Below, in pieces: positions 11,774 through 23,700 of a stretch of DNA of 64,000 nt. The notes below the pieces were generated by a model. That model did not search any database, had not been told where the DNA came from, and worked only from the letters and a program-made list of their open reading frames with translations. The stretch covers positions 355,998,027-356,062,026 of the forward strand of contig NC_090439.1 of assembly GCF_031143425.1 (NCBI RefSeq), given 5' to 3'. The position numbers and the translations under genes are program-made. Source of the DNA: Pleurodeles waltl (Eukaryota > Chordata > Amphibia > Caudata > Salamandridae). How positions within the stretch are numbered: position 1 is the stretch's first letter; the number at the start of each line of letters is the position of its first letter.

Positions 11774-12272
11774 TTGGTTCTCTCAACTGCATTTCAATGG
11801 GTGTTATCATGTATATTTGTCCCAAGATGGCTGCCATCACTTTCTGGTTTAAGTGCTGACAGTCAATTAGATCTCACCATGAGATCTGTGCTTAGGCTTT
11901 GCCCAGATATACACATTTATTTTTCCTTTAATAACTCAGAAACTACTGAACAGCTTTACACCAGTTAACAAAAAGGTTGCTTTCTGATTTATTTGGTGAA
12001 ATTCTGTTCAATGGTTTGGGCTGTAGTTGTGTCTGTAATCTCCATGGGAATTAACATGGGAAACACACTTTTTTAACCTCCTCCATTTTCTCAGCCCCTG
12101 CTTGTCGGATCACCCGAAACTTTCCAAGCACAACAAGCCCCCAAAAAGACACCATCATTGGAAAATGTCATGAAAATTCATCAAAGTGCGCCAGAGATAT
12201 AGCCAAGTCAAGAAATGCTCTTTCTATGGAAACTATCCTAACTATAACTACCTACTGGCGACCACCAGTAGG

Positions 12273-12275
<3 letters not shown>
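11774..12275. repeat. Dispersed repeat family with 'aactactgaacag' and 'ttcagcagttcgggctgtag' words, copy 1
   Basis: Shared words in the same order ('aataactca', 'actactgaacag.ttta.acca', 'gtgaaattctgttcaatggtt', 'gggctgtag', 'cttgtcggatcac', 'aactttcc') align this with about 15.06-15.43 kb. It is a medium-reiteration, apparently non-coding element that I cannot name. Confidence 0.6.

Positions 12276-12326
<51 letters not shown>
12276..12326. repeat. (TA)n microsatellite
   Basis: About 50 bp of uninterrupted TA repeat, placed between the same two dispersed repeats that flank other TA tracts in this window. Confidence 0.95.
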
Positions 12327-12330
<4 letters not shown>

Positions 12331-12339
12331 TTCACTGAA

Positions 12340-12960
12340 AAAACAAAAGTTGCAGGGACATTATAGTTAGGTTCATATTTTACCCCAAACCATAGAAAGT
12401 CAGCAGTTATAATTATACTTATAGTTATACTTATGTTAACAAACTATAATTTGTGGCCTAAAATTACTTAGCAGCATGAGTTATAGTTTCTGCAGATGAG
12501 TATAAGTGTAGGTATAAGTATAACTGCTCAATTTCGATGTTTTTTTGTAGGTAAAATGTGAACCTAACTATAATGTCCCTGTAACCTTTGGTCTTTTCTG
12601 TGAATTTCTATTTTTTTTTAAATAAATCAATATATAAATACCATACATTAAAACGACTGCTGCGCATGCCCTTTGGCCATGTGCAGAGGAGGTTTGCCAT
12701 AGGGCCTAGTGTATGGCCAGGCCCTGCAGTCAACTCCCCCGCTGCACCTAACCCCCATGCTGTGCATAGCCTTTGGCCACGCATGGTAGGGGTATGGGGT
12801 GTGAGGGTTATTTTCCATTGTGCTTCAGATCTGGGGATCCATTGTGTATTTACACTTGTGGTCCTGTTGTGCACTGCAGTGGGTCCGCAGATCCGCCCAT
12901 TAGCGGTGCCTTAGAAACCCCTCCATGTATCCTTTGAGGTCAGGATACCTCTATCCTGAC
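12340..12960. repeat. Dispersed repeats: 'aactataact' family copy 2, then GC-rich unit
   Basis: 12340-12600 repeats the ACTATAACT family seen at 995-1275, including 'gcatgagttatagttt' and the closing 'aacctaactataatgtccctgtaacc'. 12640-12959 carries the 'ggccaggccctgcagtcaac' type of GC-rich unit, as at 840-990 and 18.75-18.85 kb. The order TA tract, ACTATAACT family and GC unit is partly conserved, so these may be parts of one long composite element. Confidence 0.55.
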
Positions 12961-12964
12961 CCCT

Positions 12965-14988
12965 TGTTAGAAATGGAGTCTCTCGTTGGCAATCAGGTTG
13001 CACTCTGTCCAAGCAGGGACCATCACTCTAGTCAGGGTAAGGGAGATAAACAGCTCAGATAACCCCTGCTCACCCCCTTGGTAGCTTGGCACAAGCAGTC
13101 AGGCTTATCTCAGAGGCAATGTGTAAACTACAAGAATCCAACATAGACATGCAAAGATATGAATTTTTAAAATAAAAAGAGTCCTAATCAATAGAAATCA
13201 ATGGATGTGTTGTTTTATCCAAAAATACCAGGTATGCGTAAAAAATAAAGCTGCTAGGGCGACGGTGCGTCAGAAAAGCAAGCAATGTGCCGATTCCTCA
13301 CTCGCAAGTGAGGCCGTGCGTCAACTCTTCATTCACACTGGAGGCCATGCGCCATTTCTTTTCTCGCAAGGGAGGCCAGGCTTTGATTCTTGGTGCAGAG
13401 CCTGGGGTCTGTGTGGGGATGTTGAAGAGTCGGACTCCCAGTATCTCTGCGTGGAAATTTCCAATGCTCTGTGTGAAGAGTCCGTGGTGAGAACAGGCGC
13501 TGCATCGTTTCTCCAGTTGCAAGGTTGGCGCTGCATTGAATTTTCCGCTGTGGGACTGGACGTGTGTCAATTTGCCTTACGCACACACACAGCTGTGCGT
13601 GGATTTTCCCCCACAGTTTACCAGGTTCCACTTCTAGGGGCCCAGAGACTGGAATTTGCACCACTGGGCAAGTCAGGACTCCCAGCAGAAGAGCACAGGC
13701 ACTGGCAGGCACTGGCAGATTAATTCTTTGATGTCCCTGAGACTTCAGGACGTGGGGCAAGCTCTGTCCAAGCCTTTGGAGAAATTTCACAAGCAGGATT
13801 TCAGAAAGTAAAGTCCAGTTCTTACCACCTTCAGGCAGAAGCAGCAGCAGGCCAGCACAGCAAAGCAACAGGTCCTCTTCAAGCATCAAGCTCTTCTCCT
13901 TGGCAGAGGTTCCTCTTGATCCAGAAATAATCTGAAAATCTGGGGTTTTGGGTCCACTACTTGTACTCATTTCTGCCTTTGAAGTAGGCAAACTTAACGG
14001 GAAAGTCTCTGTTGTTCACAAGATCCTGCCTTGCCCAGACCTGGCCCCAGACACACTCCATTGGGATGGAGTCTGCCTTGTGTGAGGACAGACACAGCCC
14101 TTTCAGGTGTAAGTGTCAGCTCCTCCCTCCCTCACTGTAGCCCAGGAGGCTCATCATGATATGCAGGACACTCCTCAGCTCCCTTTGTGTTACTGTCTAG
14201 TGGGAATTCACAAACAGCCCAACTATCAGTCTGACCCAGACCTGGATTCCACAGGCAGGCAGAGTCACAGAATGGTGAAGCAAAAAAATGCCCACTTTCT
14301 AAAAGTGCCATTTTTAAACAGACCATCTAAAAACCCCAGAGTTCAGAGTCCCTAAACTACTTATCTCTATCTACTCCCAATGAGAAACTGCACTTAAAAG
14401 ATATTTAAAGGCAGCCCCCCATGTTAACCTATGAAAGAGATAGGCTTTGAAATAGTAAAAACTTTATTTGGCAGTATTTCACTATCAGGACATGTAGAAC
14501 ACATCAGTACATGTCCTATCTTTTTAACACACTGCACCCTGCCCATGGGACTACCTAGGGCCTATCTTAGGGGTGACTTACATGTAGTAAAAGGAAAGAA
14601 TCGAGCCTGGCAAGTGGGTGCACTTGCCAGGTCGTATTGGCAGTTTAACATTGCACACACAGACACTGCAGTGGCTGGACTGAGACATGTTTACAGGGCT
14701 ACTCATGTGGGTGGCAGAATATGTGCTGCAGGCCCACTAGTAGCATTTGATTTGCAGGAACCGGGCACCTCTAGTGCACTTAACTAGGGACATATTAGTA
14801 AATCAAATATGCCAATCATGGATAACCAATCACTAATACAATTTAGACAGAGGGCACTTGCACTTTGTGCACTTTACCCCTGCTAACTACTGCTAAAGTC
14901 CTAAAGCCAACAAAAACAAGTCTGAAAAAATAGGATGAAGGAGGCAAAAGACTTAGGGATGACCCTTTGAAAAGGGCCAAGTCCAACT
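12965..14988 (+). mobile_element. Solo LTR (about 2 kb) with 5-bp TSD
   Basis: The element starts TGTTAGAAATGG and ends ...AGTCCAACT. It is bounded by the direct repeat CCCCT on both sides (12960-12964 and 14989-14993). A canonical end would be CA, and the final bases have apparently mutated. There is no coding domain and no second LTR. Its size and TG start suit the LTR of a large Ty3/gypsy-type element that recombined down to one LTR. Orientation is assumed. Confidence 0.65.
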
Positions 14989-15009
14989 CCCCTTATTTGT
15001 GTTTTATTT

Positions 15010-15460
15010 ATGCTTTCTCCTCGGGGGCCAGCCAGTCTGACCTTGCTTTTTGCTAAGATCTGCGGGTACCAATGGATACGCAAAGGATCAACATCCCTAT
15101 ATATATTTCTTTTTTCCTTAAATAACTCACCAACTACTGAACAGATTTATACCAAATTTGAAAAACAGCTTTTTCTAGACCAAGACCTAGCTTTGTACCA
15201 GATTTGGTGTAATTCCGTTCAGCAGTTCGGGCTGTAGCCACGTCTAAACATTGCAAAATCCCCATAGACAGTGCATTGGGAAAAAGCGTTTGGGACCGCC
15301 CCCTTTTTGTCAGCCCATGCTTGTCGAACCACAGCAAAAGTTTCCAGACAGCAGCTGAAATGCGTGGCAAACTTGTTTTGAACATTTATTGAAGATTTCT
15401 CAAACATGCCAAAGTTATAAGCAAAACAATGCTTTGTCTATGTGAAAAGTTGTAATGTAC
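15010..15460. repeat. Dispersed repeat family ('aactactgaacag'), copy 2
   Basis: Collinear with 11.9-12.24 kb: 'ctactgaacagatttataccaaattt', 'gtaattccgttcagcagttcgggctgtag', 'cagcccatgcttgtcgaaccac' and 'aaagtttcc'. Non-coding, family unknown. Confidence 0.6.
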
Positions 15461-15469
15461 ATAACCATA

Positions 15470-16600
15470 ATGTTATTTTAACATTTGTTTTTTTCAGTGA
15501 ATGTGTAAGTTTATTTTTTTTTTAATGTAAGGGAAGATATATTTACAATTCCTAACTATGACATCACTTTAACCTTTGTTTTTTTGGTGAATTTATAGGG
15601 TTTTTTAATGAAAGTAATATTATTGCCATAGGTAGAGCCAACTCCACACTAAAGGCTGAGTGCTGTGTAGGGTTGGCTGCCGAACATAGAGGGCCCCTGT
15701 GAGCCCCCGACTCCCATTTTTAATCAAATGTATGTTTTAGTAATTCGTACAATGCAATGCAATGCTTAATAACAGTGGCTCTTATAAAAATGTTAAATAA
15801 AGTTATAATTAAAATAATAAAATATATTTGTCTGTGAGTCTTTCTTTTAACATATTTTTTATGATTGGACTTTGTGGGCTGAAAAATGTTAAATGAAAGA
15901 CTCAGAAACATTTTTTTAAATAAACTCAACATGTCTCTGAGTCAGCCCACAAAATGTAATCAGAAAAACAACCACAAGAGAACTTGCATCCAGCTGAAGA
16001 GTATTGAGCTACAACTAGGAGTACTCTAAAAAATGGTAAATTCTCCTGGGATCATGGATTTAATGACCCAGGAGACTTACAATTAAAAAAAAGATATGCA
16101 CTCCATACAGCCCACACAGAATAAAAAAAAAGTTCTTAGTGATGTCCCTGCCCCTTCTGGGGACATCACCAAGTTAAACAAAATTAACCCTCACATGTTA
16201 TTATGGGGTGCTCCTTTAAGGAGCAGTGAATAATAAATGGATGGCTCCTGCTGCTCATTTATTATTCACTTTTTTTATTTAAAAAATGTTGTTCTGGGTG
16301 TCCCCGTGCCCACTCGGGACACTCACATGTTTAATATTAGTTAGGAAGGGTGTGATGAGCTCCAGTGACCTGCAACCCTAGCTGGCACACATAATGAAAA
16401 ATATACCGCCACTTGCTGGCACTCACGATGGCAGCAAGAGCTGCCATATTTTTTATTGAGTGGGAGTCCCACACACACACATGCACATATATAAATATAT
16501 AGATATATATATCTACTGCAAACGAGATTGCAGGCATTTCTCGGCCACATCCACACTATCGGGGTTGGTGAAAATAAGCGGAAGCCGGCCACCACTTGAA
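15470..16600. other. Repeat-derived sequence, no gene seen
   Basis: Pieces of the ACTATAACT-type repeat (15.47-15.62 kb) and the GC unit (15.64-15.72 kb) are followed by AT-rich unique-looking DNA with a (CA)n and (TA)n-like stretch near 16.47-16.51 kb. Open frames are short and motif-free. Confidence 0.45.
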
Positions 16601-16605
16601 ATTTG

Positions 16606-16837
16606 AAAACAAAAAACAAGTGCCTTCGTCCTGGTACTTGAAAAATGCACTCCTCAGGCCAGTGATGAATGGTATTCAAAGTTTTATTGGCAACGCGTTT
16701 CGATCTCCAGTGCTGGCTGTGAGGAAGATCTCTAGGAGATCGAAACGAGTTGCCAATAAAACTTTATATACCATTCATCACTAGCCTGAGGAGTGCGTTT
16801 TTCAAGTACCAGGGCGAAGGCACTTGTTTCTTGTTTT
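16606..16837. repeat. Long fold-back: 103-bp inverted arms, 26-bp spacer
   Basis: 16606-16708 and 16735-16837 are reverse complements with few mismatches. Both arms end inward in GATC-TCC/GGA-GATC next to a GAAAC motif ('cgcgtttcg' on the left, 'cgaaacgag' on the right). The spacer plus the right-arm start reads TGAGGAA, stem GATCTC/GAGATC, then GAAA, a hammerhead-like arrangement with the first core C replaced by G. Confidence 0.9.
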
Positions 16838-16892
16838 GATATCTATATCTATATCTATATCTATAGCTATCTCTCTATCTACATATATATAT
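16838..16892. repeat. (ATCTAT)n simple repeat
   Basis: Several tandem ATCTAT units adjoin the right arm of the fold-back. Confidence 0.8.
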
Positions 16893-16899
16893 GTATAAA

Positions 16900-17450
16900 A
16901 CCTTGTGGCAGTCACCACTACACAGTTGTAGTTATGACCTAGTTTTTATAGAAAAAGCATTTTTTGACTTGCCTATATCTTTGGCGGCAGATCTCAAAAT
17001 GTTCCCAAAAAATTAAATGCTCATGTCAGCTTCTGTCTGAAATGTTTTGGGGTTAACCATCAAGCAGGGGCCAAAACAAATGACGGCTTAGCTCAGGTTT
17101 TAGGGGTCCTAGATGGTCCCCGCCTGGGCAAAAAAGCATTTTTTTAAAATTTTCACTGAGAGTCGTGATGGATCTGCAGATCCAGTGAAAATCAAAGAAA
17201 ATAAATTGTGGGCTGCCACACCATATATGGACCAAGGGGTCACCACCTCCCTGGGGCTGGCCCATAAAAATAGAAGGAGGGTGCCACCAATAATGGCCCT
17301 AGAGTGCATCCAAGGGCAGCTCCTCCTATGCCCTAGGGTGCCGACTCCAGGACATAACTGTTTGTTCTGACTTTGCAGGAGCTTTGACAGCTACCACCAA
17401 GTCAGAACAAACACAATTAAACTCCCAGCAAGTGGCCCCCCTCCATTATA
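16900..17450. repeat. Dispersed GC-rich composite repeat
   Basis: It resembles 0.2-0.6 kb: 'ttaaccatcaagcaggggcc', 'ggggtcaccacctccctgggg' and 'gccctagggtgcc'. Non-coding. Confidence 0.5.
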
Positions 17451-17910
17451 AAAAGAAAATATATGTTAAGGCCCGGCCCCGGGGATGGGGGTCCCTGGAT
17501 CCGAAATAGGTTGGGGAAAGGATCCGTGCATCCCCCATCCCAAAATAAAAATATATTTTATGGCCAGGCCAGGGGGGATGGGGTCCCTGGGGCTGAAATC
17601 GGCTGGGGAAGGGGGGCCTGTGCTGACCCCTCTCCCAATAATACATAATATTTTTCAAGGCCAGGCCCTGGGGGATGTGGTCCCTAGGGCCAAAATTGGC
17701 AGGGGGAGTGGGGCCCACAGCTCCCTTCCTCAGAAGGCAAATATATATGCTATGGCTAACCCCCAGAGGATAAGGTCCCAGGGCCAAAATAGGCCCCAAG
17801 AAGGGGTCTGCGCAGCTCCCCTCCCCAAAAGAAAAAGATATATTTTAAGGCTGGGCCCCAGAAGATGGCCAGGGGAGCGGGGGGAGGCCTCCCTCCCCCA
17901 ATATTGAATA
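17450..17910. repeat. About 95-bp tandem repeat, five units
   Basis: The units are spaced about 95 bp apart (starts of the GGCC-rich box near 17467, 17562, 17658, 17752 and 17849). Each has a GGCCAGGCCCNGGGG box, a 'gggcc(a)aaat.ggc.gggga' middle and an A/T-rich 'aaatata' end. Open frames across it are by-products of the repeat period. Confidence 0.8.
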
Positions 17911-18239
17911 TGAAGAAATCTCCACAAAACAAAGAAGTGTTTACATAATATAACTAAGAGGAAGGACCAATCTTGTAATCTTGTTGGACTCTCTATAGGA
18001 TGATTCATGTTATCACAAAATCTTGGAGAAGGACGCACAAGTCACAATCACATTGCTAAATGCACACAAGGTCACTGGAGATATTTCCTTGTGGTCCACA
18101 ATGCATCTGTACTGTAGAATACACAATGGACATTTACCCAAAGAGTCAGAAAGAACTCCACTTGGGTAGATATTTTGGCAAAACTGTGGACTCTTGTTGG
18201 ATAAAAGGGAAGGTGAGGTTCCATTGTAGCAGAGTCACT

Positions 18240-18715
18240 CCCACAGCTACTAACACACCCACACAGACACTCATACACCCACTCACAGATGCACTCAGAT
18301 ACCCACTCAGACACTCATGCACCCACTCACAGACCCACTCAGACACACATGCACCCAGTAAAAGTCCCACTCAGACACTGACACACCCACTCACAGACTC
18401 ACTCAGGCACTCATGTACCCACTCACAGACCCACTTAGACAGTCAGGCATCCACTCACAGACACATTCAGACATTCACACACCCAATCACAGACCGACAT
18501 GGACATTCACACACCCACTCACAGACCCACATGGACACTCACACACTCACTCACAGAGACAGTCTCATACCCACTCTCACTCCGAGAGATACACTCTCAC
18601 ACCAACTCTCACACCGAGACACACTCACACCCACTCACACCCACATAGACCCCCTCACACCCACTCTCACACCTAGACAGACACTCTCACACCTACTCTC
18701 ACATTCAGAGGCACC
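18240..18715. repeat. Imperfect minisatellite of CACTCACAGAC words
   Basis: Roughly 28-32-bp units of the type 'cccactcacagacccac...gacactcac' run for about 480 bp. Long open frames here (Thr/His/Ser-rich) follow from the repeat and are not genes. Confidence 0.85.
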
Positions 18716-18719
18716 CTCT

Positions 18720-19560
18720 TTCAACTTTTCCCGAGAGACAGGGTTTGTGGCCAACCCCCACCTTCAGCCATGCACAGTGCAGGGGGGGTGGTTATACAGG
18801 TTGACTGCAGTTCCTTGCCTGTGGCCAGGCCCTGCGGCCAACCCCCATCTCGCACGGCCTAAAATGGGGCGTGGTAGTGGTTGGATTAACATGCAGTAAT
18901 TTAAATGACTTTACTTTAAAAAAACATAGACATTGACTGAAAAAACAAAAGGTAGTAGGGATGTTATTGGTAGGAAATATAATTGAAAAACATAGAAATT
19001 CACTTAAAAAAACAAATGATGCAGGGACATTATAGTTAGGTTATGAATTTACTTTCGGAAAACCACCTAAATTCATGCATAGTGCCCCTACTTCAGCATC
19101 CAGTGGGCCTGGACCCCAACTCCTGGCCTCTTATGGCAGCCGCAATGAGGAAGCGCTTTTGTGCTTCACCTGAGGGACAAAAGAGAATGAGAGGCCCCGG
19201 ACCTGATCCCCAAGACCCAAGGATAAAGGAACTGCTGTGCTCCTCCAATAGTGGCTGGTCCACCACACTCACTGTGCCTATGTCTGGGGAAGTGGGAGAC
19301 CACCACCACAACCAGCATCTGCAAAACAGGAAATGCAGGGTCCACAAACCCTAATGTCACAAAAAAATACACATTCTTCCAGATCTAATTTGAATCAGGC
19401 CCACAATGCAAACAAAATCCTTTTGTGAATCAGGGGACATCTCAACAGTACTCTATGATGCAAACAGATGAAGACTACAATTCAGATCTGTTACAATGAC
19501 GGTGCCTGATAGGGAAGGAGGAATGCACACTTGGCACATCCTTAGAGGTAGACTAGAGTA
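18720..19560. repeat. GC unit and ACTATAACT-type fragments, then unclassified sequence
   Basis: 18730-18895 has the 'ggccaaccccc / ctgcag' unit. 18920-19050 has two copies of 'actgaaaaaacaaa.g.agggacatta'. 19060-19500 is a GC-richer stretch with open frames of about 100 codons on both strands, and I see no domain in it. Upstream (gag) parts of the ERV that starts near 19.56 kb could be hidden here but are not recognisable. Confidence 0.4.
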
Positions 19561-19562
19561 GT

Positions 19563-19853
19563 CTATTCATGGATGGGGAAGTGAATGGCCATCCTTTCTT
19601 GATTGGCACTGGTGCTACCCACTCTACTGTGAGGACAGCAGAGGTTCCCAACTTACCTACCTACCTACTTAACCTAACCCTTTTGGGAAAAAGAATCCAA
19701 GTTGTAGGAGTTGCCAATAAACAATTGACTAGCCCTGTTACATAAGTTGTACCTGTTAAAGTAGGGTCCTCTGAAGAGAATCACCAATTTGTAGTGTGTG
19801 ATTCGAGTCCTATGAGTCTGGCTGGGCCTGACCTTTTTGTGTAAACCTAACTG
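19563..19853 (+). pseudogene. ERV protease remnant
   Basis: The frame shows 'VNGHPFLIGTGATHSTVRT', equivalent to the aspartic protease active site but with the catalytic Asp position reading Gly (GTGA). A 'FVVCDSSPMSLAGPDLF' motif follows, equivalent to the C-terminal G-R/P-D-L motif. A stop lies between the two. Inactive. Confidence 0.65.
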
Positions 19854-19925
19854 TTCTATTTACTGTACCTCAAACAGTATCAAATTTTAGACACATGATG
19901 AGGATGTTGCGTTCAATCTTGTTAG

Positions 19926-20830
19926 TCAGAATTCAGACATCAGACTGTACCCCATGTTGACAAGCGATGATTTGCCACAAGACTTCAGAGACACAGTATC
20001 ACCTGACGTCTGGGACTTTTCAGGAAAAGGCATAGGTCTCATCAGAGGTGTTGAACCTACCCACATAACAGTAACACCTAATGCCGAATATCCCAGGATC
20101 CCACAATATATTCTGACTCCTGAAACCATTGCTAGGATTACTCCTGTGACTGAATCCATGATTCAACAAGACATCCTGAAGGAGATTATGGGGAGTCCAT
20201 GTAACTCACCAATTATGGGATTACAGAAACCCAATGGCAAGTACCGTATTGTTCAAGGTTTGAGAAAGATTAATTGATTATAGTTACTTGTTGTCCTGTG
20301 GTACTGAATCTGGCTGTGATTTTGTTTCAGATTTCAGTGGTTCACTGTGGGTGACTTGTGTCAAGCCTTCTTTTCCATACTGTTGCATGAGGAAAGACAG
20401 TTCCTCTACTCATTTTGGTTCGGCAGTCTTGTTTTGGCCATAAAGGTATACTCCCTCCATATTCAATCAGATCCTTAAAAAGAATCTGGAGTAATTGAAA
20501 TTACCCTTTCATTCGGTCTTGGTTCAATATATTGACAATCTACTGATAGTGTCAAATACTCAGTAAGCTTGCAAGCATGATACCATTGCCCTATTGAGCC
20601 ACTTAGCTAAGAATGGATATAAAATATCCTGACCAAAATTGCAGTACTGTAAGAGAGAAGTCCTATATCTCAGACATCAAATTGAGAAAGGAGCAAAGAA
20701 GTTGTTAGAAAAAAGAATCTCAGCGATTCTGCAAATGAATACACCAACAACTCAGAAGAAGTCAGGATGTTCTTCGGAATGGTGGGTTAATATTGTCAGT
20801 GGAGTCACAACTTTTCCCTAATGGCCAAGC
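19926..20830 (+). pseudogene. ERV reverse transcriptase remnant
   Basis: The frame 19954-20277 holds the typical entry to class-I RT, with a 'PQYILTPETIARITPV' segment, 'DILKEIMGSPCNSPI' and 'KPNGKYRIVQGLRKIN'. After frame changes the palm is seen near 20.34-20.6 kb, where the active-site box reads YIDN (20528-20539) instead of YxDD. A connection-like fragment follows (20639-20821). Multiple stops. It is non-functional both by frame and by the active-site change. Confidence 0.75.
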
Positions 20831-21149
20831 CTTTACAGAGGCTGATACACAGGAGGAGTCAAATCTAGTACCTTGGGATGACACTTGCATGCGTGCATTT
20901 TTTCAGAGCTGAGAGAAAGTCTTTTTTGTGCCCCTGCTCTGGGAATGCCTGATTACAACAAATGCATTACTTTTTTTGCAGTGAGAGGGTGATGAGCTCT
21001 CTCAATGCTAGCTCAGATGCATGGGAATGCTCTCAGACCCATTTCCTATTTTTCAGTTATACTTGACCCAGTAGCTGCTGCATTGCCCGGCTGTCTTAAA
21101 GCCGTAGCCACCACAAGTGTCAGGATTGAACAGTGTGAAAGTATCACCC

Positions 21150-22960
21150 TTTGAATGTATTTGTTCTCTACACCAAAACCCTACATCTCACAAATAGTTG
21201 CTTGATGTGGTATGCACAGACTATACTTGCCACAACTAATGTTACTCTTAAAAGATGTACAATGATGAATCCTGTACATTTACTACCTGTTCCTGTGAAT
21301 GATATTGAAAATGAAATTCAACATGACTATTTAGATGTTACTGAGCACCAATCAAAGACCTGGCACACAAGATGTGCCACTATCAGAATCAGACCATGTC
21401 ATGTTGATGGCTCCTGTTTACAAGACCATGAAGGAACCTGAGAGCTGCCTATGCAGTTTGTATTGTCTCAGGTGTGGTCGAAGCCTCTTGGCATCAAGGA
21501 GTATTTTCTGCACAAGTGGCTGAATTGGTCACTCTTACCAGAGCATGCTGTGTTTCGGACAGTCAGCATGGTTTTGGTGTTGTCCACGTCTTTGGACAGT
21601 TATGGCCACAGCAAATTTTTATGTCATCTTGAGGCTCTCCAATACAGAACTTAGAGTGAGTGCATAAATTATGGAAGGCATTACAGCTATCTCTTGAGAT
21701 TGTGGTTATCAAGTGTTTGGCACACCACAAAAGAGATGATTATGTAACAGTGAGAAACAGGTACACTGATGAAGTTGCCAAACATGGTGCCTTAAATGCT
21801 TGTACTTTCAATGGTGAACATCAAAATGAGGGAACAGATAAAACCAATCACAACATTTTGTTGAATACAGCAGATACCTCAGAGGAAGCTAAGAGGTTAA
21901 GGAACAAGTGTCAGAAGCAGAACAGAAAGTTTGGATTAGAGCTTGTTGTGTCAAAAGATATGAGGATGATATTTGAGTTTCAGTGGATGGAAGACCTGTA
22001 CTGCCAGATTGTGTGTAACTTCAGACATTATAGCACAACATTATCCTGGACTGGCTCATGTAGGATGCCATGGTGTTTTTGTTTTGACAGACATGGTTTA
22101 ATCCTAGGTTCAGATTGATGGCAGAAGCTTTGTGTCAAATGTGTTACATTTCAGTAAATGAATGTAGGCAAAAGAACTATGGTAACAATGAGTCACATAG
22201 GGAGATCAGGTCGTCCCCTCAACAGAATGCAGTTGGACTTCATCAAAATGCCTGTGTCCAACAGGCTGAGATATGTCGTATTGAACGTATGCATCGTTTT
22301 TGCTTTGGGTTGCAGCCTACCTTATCAGAATAAAATGACAGCTTCACCATGCAAAGCTGTTGTTAAGGAAACTTATCCCCAGGTATGGATTCCTGACATC
22401 TCTGGAGTCAGGCCGAGAGTCACTTTTACAATGAGGTCCTGAGACTGTTGTGTGCAGCATTGCAAGTGGAGCAGAGGCTACATTGAAGTTATCGACCTGA
22501 GGTGATGGCACACTGAAATCCAGACTGGGTAAAGTGTGTGCTTCCAATTCTTTGAAATGGTCTGATGCATTGCCCCCTGTGTTGATGATTCTTTGTAGTA
22601 CCACTGAGAAGAGAGCAGGATTTTCACCCCAAGAAATCATCCTGGCAGAGCCATGAGGTTGGTTCCCGACTGTGTCTGCAAATGTGCTTGTGAACGTTAC
22701 AGATGACATTATTATTGATTTCTTCAAAGGATTGCCTGAAGTAGTGCATTCTGTATTGGATCAGGTTGGAGAGGCCACAGCTGCACCTCAACAGAAGCAG
22801 AGCCATGACTTCAGTCCTGGCGACTGGGTTATGGTGAAGAAACACATCCGCAAAACGTGTTTGGAGCCTTGGTGGACGGGACTGTACCAGGTTATCATGG
22901 TCACTACAACAGCTTTGACATGTGGAGGTCTCCCAGACTTGGTGCATGCATAACATACTT
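21150..22960 (+). pseudogene. ERV RNase H tail and integrase remnants
   Basis: Around 21.71-21.79 kb 'CLAHHKRDDYVTVRNRYTDE' marks the end of RNase H. The fragment at 22158-22442 shows the start of the integrase core ('LDFIKMPVSNRLRYVVLNVC'). The fragment 22672-22953 holds the C-terminal domain with 'GDWVMVKKHIRKTCLEPWW' and a 'TTTALTCGGLP' stretch, the signature that places this ERV with gamma/epsilon-like viruses. The parts lie in different frames with stops between. Confidence 0.75.
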
Positions 22961-23700
22961 GCAGAGTCTCTTGTCCCCTTGATGATACAACACCTCTCCC
23001 TGAAGTGCTGATGGTTACAGTGAGACAAAGAGAAGAGGTTAGTCAAGCTGTTGGGATGAACAAGAGTCTGGGACTGCCCATGTTCTGCCTGAGGGCGGTC
23101 TGAGTGTGTCAACAGTTGGTGTTAGAACAAGAGAATCTCACCCTCAAGTGTTAACTGTGCAAAACTCAAATTATGGGGAAGGGCCTAGTGCCACAGTAAA
23201 GCGAGTTGGTCCTGAAGGCCAGTGGCCAAAAGAAGACAGAGCTTGCCAGAAGTATGAGTATCACACACTATCCTAGAAGAAACTGATGAATCTCGCCTAT
23301 GTGACAGCAATAGTGAAGAGCCAGTAGTGCAGAGATCAAAGAGAGCAAGAGTACCCTGTCAAAGGTACTCCGCACCTGAATGGACATATTTGGCGGCCAA
23401 TGACTGGGAGAGAGAATTTGGAACATTTTGTTAAAACAATCCAAATCCAATTGAGCCTCCTTGAACTGAACTTCGTGGTTGAACTGAGCTTTGGAATTGC
23501 AGTGCCACTAAACAGGTTGAGACAATTTGGCCTGGATGTGATTATTAGTGAATTTGAACTGTGCATTTATTAGAGACATCTAAATAGACGTTTTAGGGAA
23601 TAAAGAAAAGTACCAAGGTCTGAGTCTGCTGATTCGACATAGGGTTGCCATTTATAGTAACATGGATTAGGGCTAAGTATGGCCCGCGAAGATCTTGCAA
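22960..23700 (+). other. Region between integrase and env, no gene supported
   Basis: Probably the end of pol and the start of env of the class-I ERV. Many stops and no recognisable motif. A 162-codon minus frame (22624-23112) is antisense to integrase and not supported. Confidence 0.4.

Noticed and set aside
13205..13991. 172- and 220-codon frames on opposite strands
   Set aside because: They lie inside the solo LTR, in low-complexity GC-rich sequence without domains, and overlap one another in antisense.
17446..17907. Long open frames on both strands
   Set aside because: They arise from the 95-bp tandem repeat, with no independent evidence of coding.
18060..18899. 279-codon Thr/His/Ser-rich plus frame
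   Set aside because: It is produced by the CACTCACAGAC minisatellite. All frames are open for the same reason.
19043..19354. 103-codon plus frame just upstream of ERV protease as gag
   Set aside because: No capsid or zinc-knuckle motif. Both strands are open and the composition is GC-driven, so I could not support gag.
22344..23112. 127- and 162-codon minus frames
   Set aside because: Antisense to the integrase remnants of the class-I ERV. The plus strand shows real motifs there.
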